Positions 26,041 to 33,554 of a stretch of DNA of 64,000 nt are shown here, one piece after another. The translations under genes and the position numbers were made by a program. The stretch comes from Mumia flava. GTDB lineage: Bacteria > Actinomycetota > Actinomycetes > Propionibacteriales > Nocardioidaceae. The DNA is taken from the NCBI RefSeq assembly GCF_002797495.1, contig NZ_PGEZ01000001.1, forward strand, positions 1,550,001 through 1,614,000. The letters run 5' to 3'. The notes under the pieces were generated by a model. The model saw only the letters and a program-made list of their open reading frames with translations. It was not told the DNA's origin and ran no database searches. Position 1 is the stretch's first letter, and every line of letters begins with the position of its first letter.

Positions 26041-26976
26041 ATGCCCCAGGTCCTGATCGTCGCGAACGCGACCGCCGGCAGCGCCGACGACGAGGTGCTC
26101 GACTCCGCCGTCGGGCTGCTGCGCGCTCGTGGAGACGTCGACGTGGTCCGCACCGGTGGACCGGACGAGCTGCAGGCGGCGCTGCGAGAGCGTCCCGCCG
26201 TGGACGTGGTGGTCGCAGCCGGCGGCGACGGGTCGCTGCACGCGCTGATCGCGGCGCTGCACACGCTGGACCGGCTCGGCGACGTCGTCGTCGGGCTGCT
26301 GCCGCTCGGGACCGGCAACGACTTCGCCCGCACCCTGGGGCTCGACGAGGATCCGCTGACCGTGGCGGCCGCCATGCTCGACGCCGACCCGGTCCCGCTC
26401 GATCTCGCGGTCGACGACGACGGCGGGGTGGTCGTCAACGCCCTGCACGTCGGCGTCGGCGCGGAGGCCACCCGTGCCGCGGAGCCGCTGAAGAAGTGGC
26501 TCGGCCCGCTCGGCTACCCGGTCGGGGCGCTGCGGCGCGGCCTGTTCGGACCCGCGCGGACCATGACGGTGGCGGTCGACGGCCGTGTCCTCGACGGCGG
26601 CGACGACGTGATCCAGGTGGCGGTCGGGGTGGGCCGGTTCGTCGGCGGCGGGACGCCGTTGCTCCCCGAGGCCGACCCGACCGACGGGCTGCTGGACGTG
26701 ACGATCTCGCACGCGGCCCGGTTCGGGCGGCGGGTCGCGTACGGGCTGAAGATGCTCCGGGGCACCCATACGAGGCTTCGCGACACGGTCAGCGTGCGCG
26801 CCCGCGAGGTGACGATCAGCGGGCGTGACCTGGTGTGGAACGTCGACGGCGAGACCGGCGACGGGCTGCGCGAGCGGACCTGGCGGCTGCAGCACGGCGC
26901 GTACCGGATGCTCGTGCCCGCCGGCGGGGGCGACGGCACCGGCCCGGACCTCGCCACGACACGAGAAGCGGATTAA
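26041..26976 (+). CDS. Diacylglycerol kinase family lipid kinase (DagK/YegS-like)
   Basis: 311 residues. N-A-T-A-G-S near residue 9, the nucleotide-binding G-G-D-G-S-L-H near 60-66 and L-P-L-G-T-G-N-D-F-A-R-T near 86-97 define the DAGK catalytic domain; the C-terminal beta domain contains V-G-G-G-T-P-L-L-P-E-A-D-P-T-D-G-L-L-D-V. Related actinobacterial enzymes phosphorylate diacylglycerol or make phosphatidylinositol-linked lipids, so substrate is open. Divergent from purA with 121 bases between, followed by a strong hairpin. Confidence 0.93.
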   Translation: MPQVLIVANATAGSADDEVLDSAVGLLRARGDVDVVRTGGPDELQAALRERPAVDVVVAAGGDGSLHALIAALHTLDRLGDVVVGLLPLGTGNDFARTLGLDEDPLTVAAAMLDADPVPLDLAVDDDGGVVVNALHVGVGAEATRAAEPLKKWLGPLGYPVGALRRGLFGPARTMTVAVDGRVLDGGDDVIQVAVGVGRFVGGGTPLLPEADPTDGLLDVTISHAARFGRRVAYGLKMLRGTHTRLRDTVSVRAREVTISGRDLVWNVDGETGDGLRERTWRLQHGAYRMLVPAGGGDGTGPDLATTREAD

Positions 26977-27024
26977 TCGGACATATTGCGGAGGACGCGA
27001 ACTCGCGCAACAATAGGTCCAGTG

Positions 27025-27077
27025 GCAGTGGCCGCGACGGAGTCTACCGGGGGATGACTCCAGTCCGCGGCCACTGC
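27025..27077. terminator. Bidirectional hairpin between dagK-like gene and the DUF3151 gene
   Basis: GCAGTGGCCGCG (27025-27036) pairs perfectly with CGCGGCCACTGC (27066-27077), with an inner GAGTC/GACTC pairing at 27040-27044 and 27056-27060. Located between convergent genes. Confidence 0.75.
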
Positions 27078-27094
27078 TTCGCTTTGTGGGGTTT

Positions 27095-27166
27095 CGACAG
27101 GCTCAACCGGCGCGGAAGGGCGGCTCAACCGGCGCGGAAGGGCGGCTCAACCGGCGCGCAGGGGCG
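27095..27166. repeat. Three 22-bp tandem copies of the GGCTCAACCGGCGCGGAAGG element
   Basis: GCTCAACCGGCGCGGAAGGG begins at 27101, 27123 and 27145 (the last is diverged: GCGCGCAGGGG). It is preceded by TTTCGACAG, giving the TTTCGACAGGCTCAACC word that also appears in inverted, degenerate form near 45545-45595. Confidence 0.85.
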
Positions 27167-27181
27167 GCCATCCGAAGGGCG

Positions 27182-27580
27182 TCAGCCGCCGATCAGGGTG
27201 TCGTAGCCCTCGCGGCTGGACTCGCGGAGGAACTCCCGGCAGCGGTGCGCCTCCTCGTCGTCACCGATCCGCTCCGACGCCGTCGCGAGTGCGGCCAGCG
27301 CCCGAAGGAACCCCTGGTTGCCGGGGTGCGACCACGGGACCGGCCCGTGGCCCTTCCAGCCGTTGCGCCGCAGCGCGTCCAGCCCGCGGTGGTAGCCGGT
27401 CCGCGCGAACGCGTACGCCACGACGTCGTCGTCGGACGCGAGCGCCTCCTCGGCGCAGCGCGCCCACGCGAGGCTGGAGGCCGGGTGGGCCCGCGCGACC
27501 TCCTGCGGGGTGCCGACGGCCGAGGCTGCCGGGTCGTCGGGAAGGAGGGTCTCCGGGGGCTCGCCGAGAAGGTTCGTCAT
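27182..27580 (-). CDS. DUF3151 domain-containing protein
   Basis: 132 residues, cytoplasmic, no signal. The family pattern is clear: L-L-G-E-P-P-E-T-L-L-P at the N-terminus, A-H-P-A-S-S-L-A-W-A near 31-40, A-Y-A-F-A-R-T-G-Y-H-R-G-L-D-A-L-R-R-N-G-W-K-G near 55-77 and H-P-G-N-Q-G-F-L-R. This family is almost confined to actinobacteria and typically neighbours fbaA; here it starts 37 bases after fbaA, in operon. Function unknown. Confidence 0.92.
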   Translation of the reverse strand: MTNLLGEPPETLLPDDPAASAVGTPQEVARAHPASSLAWARCAEEALASDDDVVAYAFARTGYHRGLDALRRNGWKGHGPVPWSHPGNQGFLRALAALATASERIGDDEEAHRCREFLRESSREGYDTLIGG

Positions 27581-27617
27581 GCGCCCACCGTAACGCCGCG
27601 GCCGGAGCGCGCCGCCG

Positions 27618-28637
27618 TCAGAGCTTCGTCCCGGTGGAGGACAGGTTCGAGCAGGCCTCGACGACCCGCGCCGCCATCCCGGCCTCGGCCGCCTTGCCCC
27701 AGGCGCGGGGGTCGTACGTCTTCTTGTTGCCGACCTCGCCGTCGACCTTCAGCACCCCGTCGTAGCTGCGGAACATGTGGTCCGCGACCGGGCGGGTGAA
27801 GGCGTACTGGGTGTCGGTGTCGACGTTCATCTTGATCACGCCGTACGAGACCGCCTCGGCGATCTCCTCGGCGCTCGAGCCGGAGCCGCCGTGGAATACG
27901 AAGTCGAACGCGCGCTCCTGGCCGTACTTCTCGGCGACGGCCTTCTGCGCGACGTCGAGCACGGACGGGCGCAGCTTGACGTTGCCGGGCTTGTAGACGC
28001 CGTGCACGTTGCCGAAGGTGAGTGCGGTCAGGTAGCGGCCCTTGTCGCCGGTCCCGAGCGCCTCGACGATCGCGAGGGCGTCGTCGGGCGAGGTGTAGAG
28101 CTTCTCGTTGATGGCGTTCTCGACGCCGTCCTCTTCGCCGCCGACGACACCGACCTCGATCTCGAGGACGACCTGGGCCTTCGCGCAGTGCGCGAGCAGG
28201 TCCTCGGCGATCTGGAGGTTCTCCTCAAGCGGCACGGCGGAGCCGTCCCACATGTGCGACTGGAAGTACGGCAGGCCGCCGGACGCGACCCGCTCCTCGC
28301 TCGCCGCCAGCAGCGGCCGTACGAAGCCGTCGAGCTTGTCCTTCGGGCAGTGGTCGGTGTGCAGCGCGACGTTGATCGGGTACTTCTTCGCGACCTCCTG
28401 GGCGAACGCTGCGAACGCGAGCGAGCCGGAGACCATGTCCTTCACGGTCGGACCGGAGAGGTACTCCGCGCCGCCGGTCGAGATCTGGATGATGCCGTCG
28501 CTCTCGGCCTCGGCGAACCCGGCGAGCGCGGCGTTCAGCGTCTGCGACGAGCTCACGTTGATGGCGGGGTAGGCGAACGACTCACGCTTCGCCTTGTCCA
28601 GCATCTCGGCGTAGACCTCGGGCGTGGCGACCGGCAT
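27618..28637 (-). CDS. fbaA: Class II fructose-bisphosphate aldolase
   Basis: Zinc-dependent aldolase of glycolysis and gluconeogenesis (FBP to DHAP plus G3P). 339 residues, the long class IIA form: Y-P-A-I-N-V-S-S-S-Q-T at 23-33, N-V-A-L-H-T-D-H-C near 92-100 with catalytic Asp and zinc His, V-L-E-I-E-V-G-V-V-G-G-E-E-D near 165-178, and F-V-F-H-G-G-S-G-S near 247-255. ATG 28637 has GGAG (GAGGAGTCACC) upstream. Followed by the DUF3151 gene. Confidence 0.96.
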   Translation of the reverse strand: MPVATPEVYAEMLDKAKRESFAYPAINVSSSQTLNAALAGFAEAESDGIIQISTGGAEYLSGPTVKDMVSGSLAFAAFAQEVAKKYPINVALHTDHCPKDKLDGFVRPLLAASEERVASGGLPYFQSHMWDGSAVPLEENLQIAEDLLAHCAKAQVVLEIEVGVVGGEEDGVENAINEKLYTSPDDALAIVEALGTGDKGRYLTALTFGNVHGVYKPGNVKLRPSVLDVAQKAVAEKYGQERAFDFVFHGGSGSSAEEIAEAVSYGVIKMNVDTDTQYAFTRPVADHMFRSYDGVLKVDGEVGNKKTYDPRAWGKAAEAGMAARVVEACSNLSSTGTKL

Positions 28638-28706
28638 GGTGACTCCTCATCGACCTGGGGCTGGTCCGGTCATTATCGCAGCCGACGCCGCCGTGGAAAG
28701 CCCGGG

Positions 28707-30056
28707 TCAGAGCACGGACGCGGCCCGGCGAGCGGCCTGCTGGACCGGGTCCCAGACGCTGGAGTACGGCGGGGCGTATCCGAGGTCGGTCATCATCAGG
28801 TCGTCGACGGTCATCTCGTTCCACAGCGCGAGTGCGAACGAGTCGATCCGCAGCGCCGACCCTTCACGACCGACGATCTGCGCACCGAGGAGGCGCCGCG
28901 AGGGCCGGTCGGCGACGACCCTGATCGTCATGTCCCGGACGCCGGGCATGTAGCCGGCGAACGTCGTCGCCTCGACCGTCACAGGAACCGGCTCGAACCC
29001 GGCCTCGGCTGCGTCGGTCTCGCCGAGCCCGGTCAGGGCGATCTCCAGGGTCACCACCTTCGTCATCGCCGTCCCCACGACCCCGGGGAACGCGAGCGGG
29101 TGCCCGGCGAGGTTCTTTCCGACGACGACGCCCTGCTTGTTCGCGTGGGTGCCGAGCGGGACGTACGTCGGGCGTCGCGAGACCCGGTGGAACGACTCCA
29201 CGCAGTCGCCGGCGGCCCACACGTGCCGGTCCGCGTCGACCCGTCCGCGCCCGTCGACCGGCAGTGCGTCCTTGACCCCCAGCGACAGCCCGGCCGCGGC
29301 GGCGAGCTCCGTACGGGCCTTGACGCCGGTCCCGAGGATCACGAGATCGGTCTCGATCGTGCCCTGGTCGGTGACCGCGGCCCGCAGCCGCCCGTGCGCG
29401 TCGGTCTCGAACGCCGTCACCGTCTCCGACGACCGCACCGTGATCCCGTCGCGGCGCATCTCGTCTGCCACGACCGTCCCGAGCTCCGGGTCCAGGCCGG
29501 TCATCGGCTGCGGACTGCGTCCGACGACCACGGTCTCCAGACCACGCCGTACGCACGCCTCGGCCATCTCGAGCCCGATGTAGCCGGACCCGACCACCAC
29601 GACGTGCTTGGGATCGTGCTCGAGCGCGTCGAGCACCGCGGCGCCCTGGTCGAGGGTCTGGACGCCGTAGATCCCCTCGGCGTCCGCGCCCGGGACCTCG
29701 GGGACCTGCGGCTCCGCGCCGGTGGCGATCACGAGCTCGTCGTAGCCGTACGAACGCTCGCCGTCGGCGTCGCGGGCGGTGACCTTGCCGGAGTCGAGAT
29801 CGAGTCCGGTCACCACGGTCTCGGTCCGGACGTCGATGCCGTTGGCGCGGTGCTCGTCGGGTGTGCGTGCGATCAGGTCGTCGAGCGTCGGGACGTCGCC
29901 GGCGATCCAGTACGGGATGCCGCACGCGGAGTACGAGGTCCACGGCTGGCGTTCGAGGACGAGCACGTCAGCGGAGTCGCCGAGGGCGCGCTTGACCGTG
30001 GACGCGGCGGACATCCCGGCGGCGTCTCCCCCGACCACGACGATTCTGCGAGGCAT
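28707..30056 (-). CDS. FAD-dependent pyridine nucleotide-disulfide oxidoreductase, CoA-disulfide reductase-like
   Basis: 449 residues. FAD-binding V-V-V-G-G-D-A-A-G-M-S-A-A-S at 6-19, and redox Cys in S-Y-S-A-C-G-I-P-Y near 41-49, the single-Cys active site of CoA-disulfide reductases and NADH oxidases/peroxidases. NAD(P)-binding V-V-G-S-G-Y-I-G-L-E-M-A-E near 153-165, D-R-H-V-W-A-A-G-D-C near 278-287 and a C-terminal dimerisation domain ending Y-A-P-P-Y-S-S-V-W-D-P. Expected to reduce a low-molecular-weight thiol disulfide or oxygen species; which one is not decidable from sequence. A conserved-looking short reading frame precedes it. Confidence 0.92.
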   Translation of the reverse strand: MPRRIVVVGGDAAGMSAASTVKRALGDSADVLVLERQPWTSYSACGIPYWIAGDVPTLDDLIARTPDEHRANGIDVRTETVVTGLDLDSGKVTARDADGERSYGYDELVIATGAEPQVPEVPGADAEGIYGVQTLDQGAAVLDALEHDPKHVVVVGSGYIGLEMAEACVRRGLETVVVGRSPQPMTGLDPELGTVVADEMRRDGITVRSSETVTAFETDAHGRLRAAVTDQGTIETDLVILGTGVKARTELAAAAGLSLGVKDALPVDGRGRVDADRHVWAAGDCVESFHRVSRRPTYVPLGTHANKQGVVVGKNLAGHPLAFPGVVGTAMTKVVTLEIALTGLGETDAAEAGFEPVPVTVEATTFAGYMPGVRDMTIRVVADRPSRRLLGAQIVGREGSALRIDSFALALWNEMTVDDLMMTDLGYAPPYSSVWDPVQQAARRAASVL

Positions 30057-30065
30057 GAGGCGAGC

Positions 30066-30137
30066 CTAGGCGTCACGAGCGAGGCCGGAGCGGAATGCCT
30101 CGAGCAGCAGCCGGTTGTCGGCGATGTTCCCGGTCAT
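30066..30137 (-). other. Short coding-like reading frame (23 residues) just upstream of the flavoprotein gene
   Basis: From ATG at 30137 the frame reads MTGNIADNRLLLEAFRSGLA, then RDA and TAG, 10 bases before the start of the flavoprotein gene. Most codons end in G or C as in real genes here, and the good codon pattern continues upstream (SEGPLLRQ) without a start until a TGA at about 30206. It could be the C-terminal relic of a lost gene or a leader peptide. No ribosome site stands out. Confidence 0.3.
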
Positions 30138-30212
30138 CTGGCGGAGCAGCGGGCCTTCCGAACGCCATCCGGAGAACCGGCACCGAACCGCGCCGCGTGC
30201 TCAGAATCTGAT

Positions 30213-30233
30213 GTGTTCACGTTGCGTGAACAC
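30213..30233. terminator. Perfect 9-bp hairpin after trmH-like gene, or palindromic operator
   Basis: GTGTTCACG-TTG-CGTGAACAC is a perfect palindrome with 3-base centre, starting 6 bases after the stop codon of the tRNA/rRNA methyltransferase gene. As RNA it would terminate pyrE-trmH; as DNA it has the symmetry of a dimeric repressor site about 160 bases upstream of the flavoprotein gene. Confidence 0.5.
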
Positions 30234-30238
30234 GGTGC

Positions 30239-30841
30239 TCAGATCTCCGCGTGCTCGCGGATCCAGGCGTGCATCGCGACCGCAGCCGCCGCGCCGACGT
30301 TGATCGAGCGCGTCGACCCGAACTGGCTGATCGCGAGGACGCGCGAGCACAGACCGATCATCTCGCTGCTCAGCCCCGGGCCTTCCTGACCGAACACCAG
30401 CGCGCACTCCCGCGGCAGCGACGCCCGCTCGATCGGCTCCGCGCCAGGGACGTTGTCGATCGCGACCACCTCGAGGCCCGCCGCATCCGCCCACGTGCCG
30501 AACGCGGCCACGTCCGCGTGGTGGCGTACGTGCTGGTACCGGTCGGTGACCATCGCACCGCGGCGGTTCCAGCGCCGCCGGCCGACGATGTGGATCTCGG
30601 CCGCGGCGAACGCGTTGGCGGTCCGGACGATCGAGCCGATGTTGTGGTCGTGCTGCCAGTTCTCGATCACGACGTGGAACGGGTGCCGCCGCGTGTCGAG
30701 GTCGGCGACGATCGCGTCGAGCGACCAGTAGCGATAGGTGTCGACGACGTTGCGCCGATCGCCGTCGCGCAACAGCTCGGGGTCGTAGCGCGGGTCGTCC
30801 GGCCACGGACCGTCCCACGGACCGACACCGACCTCAGTCAT
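30239..30841 (-). CDS. TrmH/SpoU family RNA 2'-O-methyltransferase
   Basis: 200 residues with the trefoil-knot SPOUT motifs: motif 1 H-N-I-G-S-I-V-R-T-A-N-A-F near 68-80, motif 2 A-L-V-F-G-Q-E-G-P-G-L-S near 146-157, motif 3 S-I-N-V-G-A-A-A-A-V-A-M-H near 179-191. Lacks the N-terminal substrate-binding domain of RlmB/TsnR, so it is a minimal TrmH-like enzyme; the modified RNA position is unknown. ATG 30841 is 14 bases after the pyrE stop, so both are co-transcribed. Confidence 0.92.
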   Translation of the reverse strand: MTEVGVGPWDGPWPDDPRYDPELLRDGDRRNVVDTYRYWSLDAIVADLDTRRHPFHVVIENWQHDHNIGSIVRTANAFAAAEIHIVGRRRWNRRGAMVTDRYQHVRHHADVAAFGTWADAAGLEVVAIDNVPGAEPIERASLPRECALVFGQEGPGLSSEMIGLCSRVLAISQFGSTRSINVGAAAAVAMHAWIREHAEI

Positions 30842-30855
30842 GGACTCCGCCGAGC

Positions 30856-31395
30856 TCAGAGCCCGAGCTCGGACTTGCCGATCGCGAACCGGTAGTCGTA
30901 CCCGGCTTCGCGCACCCGGTCCGCAGCCCCCGTGTCGCGGTCGACGATCACCGCGACGGCGACCACCTCGGCACCCGCCTCGCGCAGCGCCTCCACGGCC
31001 GTGAGCACCGAACCACCGGTGGTCGAGGTGTCCTCGACGGCGACGACCCGACGGCCCTCGACGTCCGGACCCTCGATCCGCCGCTGGAGCCCGTGCGCCT
31101 TCTCGGCCTTGCGGACCACGAACGCATCGAGCGGGCGGCCCTGCGCCGCAGCCGCGTGCATCATGGCCATCGCGACCGGGTCGGCGCCCATCGTGAGCCC
31201 GCCGACTGCGTCGTAGGAGAGATCGTCGAGCAGGTCGAGCATCACCTTGCCGACCAGCGGGGCGGCCTCGTGGTCGAGCGTCACGCGGCGCATGTCGACG
31301 TAGTAGTCGGCCTCCTTGCCGGACGACAGCGTGACGCGCCCGTGCACGACCGCCTTCGCGGTGACCTGACGGACGAGGGCCTCGTGATCGCTCAT
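30856..31395 (-). CDS. pyrE: Orotate phosphoribosyltransferase
   Basis: Converts orotate and PRPP to OMP in pyrimidine synthesis. 179 residues with H-G-R-V-T-L-S-S-G-K-E-A-D-Y-Y-V-D near 18-34 and the PRPP loop R-R-V-V-A-V-E-D-T-S-T-T-G-G-S near 115-129. ATG 31395 is supported by a TACCCT hexamer exactly 6 bases upstream (leaderless); the frame upstream reads through dispersed-repeat DNA and is not coding. Confidence 0.95.
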   Translation of the reverse strand: MSDHEALVRQVTAKAVVHGRVTLSSGKEADYYVDMRRVTLDHEAAPLVGKVMLDLLDDLSYDAVGGLTMGADPVAMAMMHAAAAQGRPLDAFVVRKAEKAHGLQRRIEGPDVEGRRVVAVEDTSTTGGSVLTAVEALREAGAEVVAVAVIVDRDTGAADRVREAGYDYRFAIGKSELGL

Positions 31396-31409
31396 GGGGC
31401 GAGGGTATC

Positions 31410-31584
31410 GGGGGGACGTCTCGATCGTCGCTCCGCTCCGCCTCGACGAACGAAGCATCGTCGCTCCGCTCCACGGCGGTCGCGTCTCGATCCTCGCTCC
31501 GCTCGGCCTCGACGAGCGGAGCTGCCTCCGGTACTCGAGGCACGAGCGCAGCGAGTGATCGAGAGTCGACGAGCGCAGCGCCGG
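31410..31584. repeat. Dispersed intergenic repeat block (CTCGATCGTCGCTCCGCTCC family)
   Basis: Contains GTCTCGATCGTCGCTCCGCT at about 31415, a shortened second unit near 31450, GTCTCGATCCTCGCTCCGCT near 31485, and a partial inverse (GAGCGCAGCGAGTGATCGAG) near 31545. Irregular spacing suggests decayed copies. It fills the whole gap between the sortase and pyrE genes. Confidence 0.8.
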
Positions 31585-32268
31585 CTACTTCTTCACCGCG
31601 CTCTCGAGCTCGCCGAAGACGATGCTGCGCTTGTCGGTGTGGAACAGCTCCGAGCAGGTCACCATCGTGATCAGCTTCTCGGTCGGCTCGGCGTCCGGCG
31701 CACCCGGCACGGGGTCCAGCACCCAGCCCTCGGAGAAGTCGAGCTCGCGGTCCGTGCCGTCGTCGCGCAGCACGTAGGTGTAGACGTGGGTGCGCGTCTC
31801 GACGACCACCTCGTCGCCGGCCCTCAGCTCGAGGAAGTGCCGGAACGGCTCTCCGTGGGTGACCCGGTGGCCGGCGATCGCGAAGTTGCCGACCCGACCG
31901 GGCCGCGCGGTGTCCGGGAACCACCCGACCCCGCTGGCCAGCGACGCGTCGTCGACGCCGCGTACGACCGGCATCACGTAGTCGTCGCCGAAGCGCGGCA
32001 CGCGCAGCAACGCCATCGCGTCGCCGATCTCCACCGGCTCGGTGGCTCTGACCGGCGCGTCCCACTCGCGTACGAGATCCTGGCGCAGCTCGGCCTGGTG
32101 CTGCTTGGAGATGATGTTGGTCCCGAAGTACTGCCAGCCGACGTAGCCGAGCATCCCCACGCCGACGAGCACGAGCACCAGCCCGAGAGCCGTCAGGACA
32201 CGACCCGTCCGGCTCCGGCGCTTGCTGCGCGGGCCCGGCGGGGCGGGTTCGGTGACCTGTGTGCTCAC
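31585..32268 (-). CDS. Class E sortase
   Basis: 227 residues: short cytoplasmic basic tail (R-S-K-R-R-S-R-T-G-R), one transmembrane helix at about 23-46, then the sortase barrel. Catalytic His in A-I-A-G-H-R-V near 134, Cys in T-M-V-T-C-S near 200 and Arg in T-D-K-R-S-I-V-F-G near 208. Class E enzymes attach proteins with an LAxTG signal to peptidoglycan or pili. GTG 32268 has GACAAT 6 bases upstream, fitting a leaderless start. No LAxTG or LPxTG substrate is encoded in this window. Confidence 0.9.
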   Translation of the reverse strand: MSTQVTEPAPPGPRSKRRSRTGRVLTALGLVLVLVGVGMLGYVGWQYFGTNIISKQHQAELRQDLVREWDAPVRATEPVEIGDAMALLRVPRFGDDYVMPVVRGVDDASLASGVGWFPDTARPGRVGNFAIAGHRVTHGEPFRHFLELRAGDEVVVETRTHVYTYVLRDDGTDRELDFSEGWVLDPVPGAPDAEPTEKLITMVTCSELFHTDKRSIVFGELESAVKK

Positions 32269-32306
32269 CTCGTCATTGTCGCACCGACGCCGTAGGGTCG
32301 GAGGCG

Positions 32307-33464
32307 ATGAAGTCCACGAGCGCACGCGTGGCCGACCTCGGCACGACGATCTTCGCCGAGATGTCGGCACTGGCGGTCCAGACCGGCGCGGTCAACCTCG
32401 GCCAGGGCTTTCCTGACACCGACGGGCCGGCCGACGTGGTCGAGCAGGCGGTGGAGGCGATGCGCGGCGGCGCGAACCAGTACCCGCCCGGCGCCGGCAT
32501 CCCGGCGCTGCGCGAGGCGATCTCCACCCACCAGAAGACCTGGTACGGCCTCGACGTCGACCCCGACACCGAGATCGCGGTGTCGACCGGCGCGACCGAG
32601 GCGATCGCCGCCGCCCTCCTCGGACTCGTCGACCCCGGCGACGAGGTCGTGGTGCTGGAGCCGTACTACGACTCCTACGTGGCGGTGCTCGGCTTCGCCG
32701 GTGGCGTGCGCAGGCCGGTGACCCTGCGTCCGCCCGACTTCCGCCTCGACCTCGACGAGCTCCGCGCCGCGGTCGGACCGCGGACCACGACGATGCTGAT
32801 CAACAGTCCCCACAACCCCACCGGGACGGTGCTCACGCGCGAGGAGCTGACCGCGATCCGCGACCTCGCGGTCGAGCGCGACCTCACGGTGATCACCGAC
32901 GAGGTCTACGAGCACCTCACGTTCGACGACGTCCCGCACATCCCGCTGGCGACGCTGGACGGCATGCGCGAGCGGACGCTGACGATCTCGAGCGCGGGCA
33001 AGTCGTTCTCGTTCACGGGCTGGAAGGTCGGGTGGATGAGCGGTCCGGCGGAGCTGGTCCGCTCGGCGGTGGGCGCGAAGCAGTTCCTGAGCTACACGTC
33101 CGGCGCGCCGTTCCAGCCCGCGATCGCGTACGCCCTGGGCCACGACGCCTCCTACTTCGAGCGCTTCGCCGCCATCCTCCAGTCGCGCCGCGACCAGCTC
33201 TGCGCCGGGCTGAGCGAGATCGGCTTCACGACGTACGTCCCGCAGGGCACCTACTTCGCGCAGACCGACATCCGCCCGCTGGGGTACGACGACGGGATCG
33301 AGTTCTGTCTCGCGCTCCCGAAGACCGCCGGGGTGGTGGCGATCCCGACGCAGGTGTTCTACGACGACGTCGCGACCGGCCGGCCGCTGGTGCGGTGGGC
33401 GTTCTGCAAGCAGGAGAGCGTGATCGCGGAGGCGCTCGACCGGCTGTCCGTGCTGGCTCGCTAG
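32307..33464 (+). CDS. Class I/II pyridoxal-phosphate aminotransferase (DapC/kynurenine-aminotransferase-like)
   Basis: 385 residues of fold-type I. N-L-G-Q-G-F-P-D-T-D-G-P near 31-42, S-T-G-A-T-E-A-I-A-A-A near 93-103, N-S-P-H-N-P-T-G-T near 168-176, and the PLP Lys in S-S-A-G-K-S-F-S-F-T-G-W-K-V-G near 228-242. Closest by motif to N-succinyldiaminopimelate aminotransferase DapC of mycobacteria and to YbdL/KAT enzymes; specificity is uncertain. ATG 32307 has GGAGG 2-3 bases away and TAGGGT 8 bases before it. Divergent from the sortase gene, 38 bases apart. Confidence 0.9.
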   Translation: MKSTSARVADLGTTIFAEMSALAVQTGAVNLGQGFPDTDGPADVVEQAVEAMRGGANQYPPGAGIPALREAISTHQKTWYGLDVDPDTEIAVSTGATEAIAAALLGLVDPGDEVVVLEPYYDSYVAVLGFAGGVRRPVTLRPPDFRLDLDELRAAVGPRTTTMLINSPHNPTGTVLTREELTAIRDLAVERDLTVITDEVYEHLTFDDVPHIPLATLDGMRERTLTISSAGKSFSFTGWKVGWMSGPAELVRSAVGAKQFLSYTSGAPFQPAIAYALGHDASYFERFAAILQSRRDQLCAGLSEIGFTTYVPQGTYFAQTDIRPLGYDDGIEFCLALPKTAGVVAIPTQVFYDDVATGRPLVRWAFCKQESVIAEALDRLSVLAR

Positions 33465-33486
33465 GCACCGACAGGCATCGGGCCCG

Positions 33487-33515
33487 GTGACGTGACGGGG
33501 ATCACGCGCTAAGGT
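33487..33515 (+). promoter_or_regulatory. Promoter candidate for the secreted protein gene
   Basis: GTGACG (33487-33492), 17-base spacer, TAAGGT (33510-33515); predicted start of transcription about 33522, giving a 33-base leader with AGGAG at 33544 and ATG at 33555. Confidence 0.4.
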
Positions 33516-33554
33516 CACTCCCGTTGACACCCCCGGTCATCCCAGGAGCTCCCG

